Positions 59,996-64,000 of a stretch of 64,000 nucleotides of DNA are shown here, piece after piece. Origin of the DNA: Nocardia uniformis NBRC 13702. Its GTDB lineage: Bacteria; Actinomycetota; Actinomycetes; Mycobacteriales; Mycobacteriaceae. The stretch spans positions 103,918 to 167,917 of the forward strand of contig NZ_BDCE01000073.1 in the NCBI RefSeq assembly GCF_001613345.1. The letters run 5' to 3'. The notes beneath the pieces are model-generated. The model saw nothing but the letters and a program-made list of their open reading frames with translations. It was not told the origin of the DNA and made no database searches. A program made the translations under genes and the position numbers. Position 1 is the first letter of the stretch. Each line of letters begins with the position of its first letter.

Positions 59996-60292
59996 TCAGC
60001 CGATGGTGCGCAGCACGGCGGTCTTGGGGTGCTCGCGCAGGACCTGGATCGCCTCGCCCATCCCGTTCTCGGCAGCGTCCCGCATGTGGGCGTGGAAGTC
60101 GTTCATGGTCTCCCACACCTGGACGGCGTAGAACGCGCCGGGGTCGTCGAGGTCCTCGTACTCGGTGGAGTTGATCAGGCCCGGCTTCTCGGAGGTCTGG
60201 ATCGCGTGCAGCAGTGCGTCGCGGGCCGCCTGCTCATGTCCGTCCGCGGCGTGGATCTCGATAAGGACGGTGACGGTGCCTTGTCGGCTCAT
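59996..60292 (-). CDS. Antibiotic biosynthesis monooxygenase-fold protein
   Basis: A 98-residue ABM-domain protein (dimeric alpha-beta barrel). VTVLIEIHAADGHEQAARDA LLHAIQTSEKPGLINSTEYEDL and YAVQVWETMNDFHAHMRDAA match the family of small heme-free monooxygenases such as ActVA-Orf6 or YgiN. The start is ATG 60292. It faces a TetR gene across a region with a 26-bp inverted repeat, so it is likely repressed by that regulator and induced by a small aromatic or quinone compound. Confidence 0.85.
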   Translation of the reverse strand: MSRQGTVTVLIEIHAADGHEQAARDALLHAIQTSEKPGLINSTEYEDLDDPGAFYAVQVWETMNDFHAHMRDAAENGMGEAIQVLREHPKTAVLRTIG

Positions 60293-60334
60293 TGTTCTCA
60301 CCTGTCGTTCGCCGGCGTCGGTGGGCACTGATCT

Positions 60335-60360
60335 AATAAGATGTGGATTCACTTCTTATT
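60335..60360. promoter_or_regulatory. TetR operator between ABM and tetR genes
   Basis: An imperfect 26-bp inverted repeat with arms AATAAGA and TCTTATT and inner GTG / CAC. It is much more AT-rich than its surroundings and lies midway between divergent starts at 60292 and 60418. A partial copy (CATAAGATG) is at about 60378. Confidence 0.7.
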
Positions 60361-60417
60361 TTCCACGATATACCGGCCACATAAGATGCACAAACACATC
60401 CTGTTGGGAGTAGGTGG

Positions 60418-61014
60418 ATGCAGCGCAGACGGGGCAAGGACCTCGAGGAAGCCCTGCTCGCAGCCGCGTGGGCCGAGCTGACCGAGCGGGGGTACGCGGC
60501 GTTCACGCTGGAGTCAGTGGCGAAGCGGGCGGGTACGAGTACGCCGGTGATCTACCGCCGGTGGGCCAACAAGGCGCTCATGGTCGAGGCAGCCCTCGCG
60601 CACGCGAGTTCGGTACGGGTCATCGACGTCCCGGACACCGGAACGCTCCGCGGCGATCTGATCGCGATTATGCGGGCAGCCAACACCTCTCGCGTCGACC
60701 TTCTCGTCGCGACCGCGGTGCTCCTCGACGGATACTTCGCCGAGACGGGATCCAACCCGGATCGGCTCCGCGAGCACATACTGGCCGGCCGTCGCTCGGC
60801 CGCCGAGACCATCGTCCAGCGGGCCGTCGACCGGGGCGAGGTCGATGCCTCCCTGCTGGAACCACGCCTGATTTCACTCCCCTTCGACCTGTTCCGGCAC
60901 GAGGTCCTGATGACGCTGAAGCCGGTGTCCGACAAGGCAATCGGACAGATCGTCGACGGCATCACGATGCCGCTCCTGACCCGGCCTCTCTCGGCATGCG
61001 GCAATCGGCGATAA
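60418..61014 (+). CDS. TetR family regulator
   Basis: A 198-residue TetR regulator. The helix-turn-helix reads GKDLEEALLAAAWAELTERG YAAFTLESVAKRAG, then STPVIYRRWANKALMVEAAL. The C-terminal ligand domain is typical TetR_C. The start is ATG 60418 with GGGAG upstream. It is divergent from the ABM monooxygenase gene and very likely binds the inverted repeat at 60335-60360, controlling both. Confidence 0.9.
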   Translation: MQRRRGKDLEEALLAAAWAELTERGYAAFTLESVAKRAGTSTPVIYRRWANKALMVEAALAHASSVRVIDVPDTGTLRGDLIAIMRAANTSRVDLLVATAVLLDGYFAETGSNPDRLREHILAGRRSAAETIVQRAVDRGEVDASLLEPRLISLPFDLFRHEVLMTLKPVSDKAIGQIVDGITMPLLTRPLSACGNRR

Positions 61015-61356
61015 ATCCCCGGCGTGACGGGCGAGTAGATGCTGCCCACACCGATGACCAAGCAGCCGACGTGTCCGGCGACCATCTCCAGATCGATTGT
61101 CTACCAAGCGTGGAGCGAGAACTGCCTTGATTCGAGGACTGCGACGATCGCCGCACGGCAGTAGCCGATCTTCTCGGATCAGCCGAGCCGGTTCATGGAA
61201 CACGCACCCGCGCGAGCTCGACAACCGGTAGCGATGATCGCGCAAGTACGACAACACGTTTCGTCGTGACGCGAGGTCGACTGCGATATCGAACGCGTCG
61301 CGCGCACCGCCGCACGGGCCCGAGCTCCGGACCCGTGCGTGTGCAGATGATCGGCG
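61015..61356. other. Gene-free stretch after tetR
   Basis: 342 bases between the convergent tetR gene and the DoxX relic. Frames here are short and irregular; no hairpin or repeat stands out. Confidence 0.45.
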
Positions 61357-61729
61357 TCAGAGGCCGGCGAATCGACCGACCGCGACTCCGAGGGCGATCA
61401 GCAGGATCACCACGTTGATGGCGACATTGCGGGGCTCGTGCAGTCGGGTGTGCGAGATCATCGCGCCGATCATCAGCAGGATGAAGCCGACGGCGGCCAG
61501 TGGGGTAAGGATCGGGGCGATGCCCAGGGCCCAGGGCACGATGATGCCGACCGCCCCGAGCAGTTCGGTGGCCGCGATGGCTCGGATCGCGGGGCAGCGA
61601 GAACGGGGCCACACCGGTTTGGCCGGATTCGATGAGTTTGGGCTTCGACATCGTGGCTTTGAAGGTCCCGGAGACCACGAAAATTACCGCCAGCAGCACC
61701 TGGCCGATCCAGAGCAGGGTGTTCGTCAT
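61357..61729 (-). pseudogene. DoxX family protein, frameshifted
   Basis: ATG 61729 opens TNTLLWIGQVLLAVIFVVSG, then KLIESGQTGVAPFSLP, a DoxX start with its first helix. At about 61591-61594 a run of four C (GGGG on the plus strand) replaces the three needed. After it, the homology continues in the next frame: AIRAIAATELLGAVGIIVPW, LTPLAAVGFILLMIGAMISH and NVAINVVILLIALGVAVGRF to the stop at 61357. Deleting one C gives a complete four-helix DoxX protein of about 123 residues. A one-base homopolymer error is as likely as a real mutation. Confidence 0.8.
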
Positions 61730-62153
61730 GATGTCCTCCTTTCAGGGGTCGACCATTGGACAGGTCGGGCGCGGCGAATGTGACAGGGTTCGGCCGAGAA
61801 TCTGACGCATTTCGCCCGCAATGTCCGAGTGTGCGCGTACACGGAAAGGTGCGGGGTAGATTGGTGTCCCGAGCAGTTCCGGGGGCGGACCGTCACGACG
61901 TCCAGGTCTGAATGTCCGGTAATGCCTGCGGGCTGACCAAACCGGCGAGCTGGGGTGGCCGAAGATCAACGGGCCGATCCGGGTGAACGAATGGTCGCTG
62001 TTACCGATGACCGCGTTGGCATCCCGACAGAATCTCAATTTGAGCAGGTGGAACAGTCGAGAACGTGTTCGTCACGTGCTCGTGTTGTCTTGGTTGGCGG
62101 ATCGGTGTGGGCGCGTCGTCGGGGATGTCAGGGGAAGCGGCCAGAATGGTCGT
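61730..62153. other. Intergenic region before the PIN-domain gene
   Basis: 424 bases between divergent genes. No recognisable gene; open frames are upstream extensions of the PIN gene without family sequence. No strong palindromes. Confidence 0.45.
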
Positions 62154-63473
62154 ATGACCGTGGTCGTTGTGGACACCAACATCCTCTGCAGCTCGCCGCG
62201 ACTGCGCCGACGGGATTGGCAATCGCTATTGAAGAATCGGCAGGCCTGGGGGGTGAAGGTCGTGGTGCCGGAGGTCGTGTTCGTGGAGACGGTGAACGTG
62301 GTGCGCCGGAAATGGGCAGAGGAGTGCGTGACTCTGGCGAATGTGAAGGCCGGGGTGTTCGGGCTGAAGGAACAACAGCAGTCGATGATCGATGAGATCG
62401 CCCAGCAGATAGAGGAATACGAGCAGTGGCTTCGCGACCACCTCGGTGAGGTCGGCGTGCCAATCGTCGAGACTCCGGAATTTGGTTGGCTTGAGGTTGC
62501 GCGCCGAGCTTCGGAGCGGCGGGCCCCGTATTGCGAGAAGGAAGTCGACGGGCTTCGTGACACGCTCATCTGGCTGACGGTGATGTCCGTGGCCGAGAAG
62601 AACGCGGACGACAAGGTGTGGTTCGTCAGCGACAATCATCGCGATTTCGGTCAGGACAGCAGGGGTGTCAATCCTAAGGAGGCGTGTCCGTTCCCACTGC
62701 ATCCTCACCTGGTCGACGATCTCGAAGGTAAGGAACTGTCAGGGCGGGTCGAATACGTCGTCAAGATGGATCGGTTAGTCCGAGACTTCGAGTCGCAGTT
62801 CGGGCCGATCCCTGAGATGGAGTTGACTCGGTTGACCGGTGAACTCGACCGCGCATCACTCGGATCGCGGGTCGTGACGGCGCTCGAGGGTTTGGTTGTG
62901 GACCCCCAACGCGGCGCGCTGCCACTGGATGTTGTCGAGGCTCAGATACTGGGGGCGCAGGAGCCGACCGAAGAATGGCAGTTCAGTGACGGCGCAAGTC
63001 GTGGGGAGTCCGGGTGGACAACACGGTTCTCGGTCGTCACGGAGGTCGACATCATGGCCGTCGACCATGGCCTGACCAGCCGGGAAGACACCAAACCGTT
63101 GCAGGTGTCCGGCGACGTTATGGTTTCATCGGACGGCAAGATCGAAGCTGTTGTAGTCACTTCCGCCGACGCGCTGCCCGACGACCCGATGCGGGCTCGA
63201 TGGAAGCGCCGAACGAAACGATTGATGGTCCCGCAGTCGGTCGCGGGCTTAGCTGCTCAGCAGTTCATGGTGCCGACCTCGATCACGGAGATGGCTGCTC
63301 ACCAGTTCATAATGCCGCGCTGGATCACGGAGACGGCTGCTCAGCGGTTCACGGCGCCGAACTCGATCGCGGACTTAGCCGCGAAGATCGAGAAGGATCG
63401 GGAAGCAGCAGGGGCAGAGTCTGATGAGGACGACAAGCCCGATGAGACAAGCGGTATCGAGTCAAAGAGCTGA
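62154..63473 (+). CDS. PIN-domain protein (DUF4935-like) with C-terminal repeats
   Basis: A 439-residue protein. The N-terminal 175 residues form a PIN-like nuclease domain: VVVVDTNILCSS (first Asp), VVPEVVFVETVNVVRRK (Glu), DGLRDTLIWLTVMSVAEKN (Asp) and VWFVSDNHRDFG (Asp-Asn), the DUF4935 pattern. The middle is of unknown fold (about 230-350, FSVVTEVDIMAVDHGL). Residues about 358-413 contain four 14-residue repeats. The tail is acidic (EDDKPDETSG). PIN domains of this kind cut RNA; some occur in defence or stress systems. It is not in a TA pair here. Start: ATG 62154. Confidence 0.85.
   Translation: MTVVVVDTNILCSSPRLRRRDWQSLLKNRQAWGVKVVVPEVVFVETVNVVRRKWAEECVTLANVKAGVFGLKEQQQSMIDEIAQQIEEYEQWLRDHLGEVGVPIVETPEFGWLEVARRASERRAPYCEKEVDGLRDTLIWLTVMSVAEKNADDKVWFVSDNHRDFGQDSRGVNPKEACPFPLHPHLVDDLEGKELSGRVEYVVKMDRLVRDFESQFGPIPEMELTRLTGELDRASLGSRVVTALEGLVVDPQRGALPLDVVEAQILGAQEPTEEWQFSDGASRGESGWTTRFSVVTEVDIMAVDHGLTSREDTKPLQVSGDVMVSSDGKIEAVVVTSADALPDDPMRARWKRRTKRLMVPQSVAGLAAQQFMVPTSITEMAAHQFIMPRWITETAAQRFTAPNSIADLAAKIEKDREAAGAESDEDDKPDETSGIESKS
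63225..63392 (+). repeat. Four 42-bp tandem repeats in the PIN gene
   Basis: Units at 63225, 63267, 63309 and 63351 encode MVPQSVAGLAAQQF, MVPTSITEMAAHQF, IMPRWITETAAQRF and TAPNSIADLAAKIE. Each starts with a Pro and continues as a short amphipathic helix. Confidence 0.85.
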
Positions 63474-63731
63474 GAGCCTAAAGACGGGGGCGCGGTGTCA
63501 GATCGGGTGGCGTGCTACTCGACTCGACGAAGCTGCGGACCGCGGGTGTGGCCGCGCTGACCGCTGTCGTGGCCGCACGAATGTTGTGTCCTACCAATAC
63601 GTCCGGCCAGTGAGCTCGGACCGGGAGGCGTTATCGATGCCAGCGGGGTGTGGTGCGCTTGTCGGTCGGTGCGGCCAGCGAATGGTGGTCCCGCACGATG
63701 GCACGCGTGCGACGGTGCGCGGGGGCTGCGA

Positions 63732-64000
63732 TCAGCGGTCGGGATCTGCGAGATCCGGGTGGTAGAGCGACGGTAGAGAGCGGAGAGCTCGATCCAGTTC
63801 TTCCCGGGCGTCGCCCAGAACTTCTAGGACATCGCTGATCTTCTCGATGACGGCGTCACGGGTGGTGGCGACTTCCGGCGGCCAGGGCTTGTTACTCGGT
63901 ACCCAGTCCGCCCACATCCACTCGCGCACCCTCGACCCGGCGGCGAGGGCGGCGTCCAAATCATCGATTGCCTTGTGGACGATCTCGGTTTGCGTGTACG
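63732..64000 (-). CDS. Hypothetical helical protein, cut by the window edge
   Basis: An open frame that enters from the right edge and ends at 63732, at least 88 residues. The visible part reads TEIVHKAIDDLDAALAAGSR, WMWADWVPSNKPWPPEVATT and IEKISDVLEVLGDAREELDRA, mostly helical. I do not recognise the family. The N-terminus is outside the window, so the start is unknown. Confidence 0.6.
   Translation of the reverse strand, partial: YTQTEIVHKAIDDLDAALAAGSRVREWMWADWVPSNKPWPPEVATTRDAVIEKISDVLEVLGDAREELDRALRSLPSLYHPDLADPDR

Noticed and set aside
1..64000. CRISPR array, rRNA genes or intact insertion sequences
   Set aside because: No spaced direct repeats of CRISPR form, no rRNA-like sequence and no transposase were found; tandem repeats seen are inside genes.

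Overview
The window is high-GC actinobacterial DNA. It carries an initiator tRNA of mycobacterial type, a KasA/KasB-like ketoacyl-ACP synthase, a fatty-acid desaturase relic, KstR-type operators, a complete conservon, MerR/TetR/XRE regulators and many overlapping ATGA gene junctions. This points to Mycobacteriales with mycolic acids, most likely Nocardia or a close relative. The genus is inferred from gene content, not proven.

Left part (0-12 kb): an RDD membrane protein, a MerR regulator, two TerD-family genes, an FAD-linked oxidase with a Crp/Fnr regulator, a broken DUF998 gene next to a GNAT acetyltransferase, a TetR regulator with an N-terminal Cys cluster, a PlsC-type acyltransferase, an APH-type kinase gene broken by a 7-bp duplication, an isochorismatase-family hydrolase, and an XRE-DUF397 pair with a perfect palindrome upstream. 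12-18.4 kb: small unknown proteins, then a YbaB-like gene, a small helical protein, an 844-residue helical protein and a lipoprotein that together look like a type VII secretion-linked module.

18.5-26 kb: a MerR regulator faces a frameshifted acyl-ACP desaturase across a 20-bp palindrome. An integrase C-terminal relic lies beside tRNA-fMet. MarR and HxlR regulators, a tautomerase-like protein, another frame-broken gene, an epoxide hydrolase and a PPOX-class flavin protein follow. 25.8-31.8 kb is the clearest system: cbbR facing cbbL-cbbS-cbbX-fbp-cbbP, a red-type form I RuBisCO operon with its activase, bisphosphatase and phosphoribulokinase, closed by a hairpin terminator.

31.8-48.7 kb: an exported flavin amine oxidase, an HdeD-like protein, a thiolase, a winged-helix protein, a beta-lactamase-fold lipoprotein, a patatin, a VOC protein, two NUDIX proteins, a nitronate monooxygenase-like gene and a SRPBCC gene (both behind KstR-type boxes), a secreted HNH nuclease, a TetR/KAS divergent pair, an amidohydrolase, and a VapBC pair next to a decayed second copy. 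48.9-52.2 kb is a methionine-salvage operon with MtnA and MtnB fused into one protein, then MtnD and MtnC.

52.3-64 kb: a complete conservon (cvnA-B-C-D) in reverse, a CmtR-like metal sensor with a CDF exporter, a toxin-antitoxin-like pair, GtrA, a proline-iminopeptidase-like hydrolase, an antibiotic-biosynthesis-monooxygenase-fold protein facing its likely TetR regulator, a frameshifted DoxX gene, a PIN-domain protein with four C-terminal 14-residue repeats, and a gene running off the right edge. At least four genes, probably five, are broken by small indels. Two of these are single-base homopolymer changes and could be sequencing errors.
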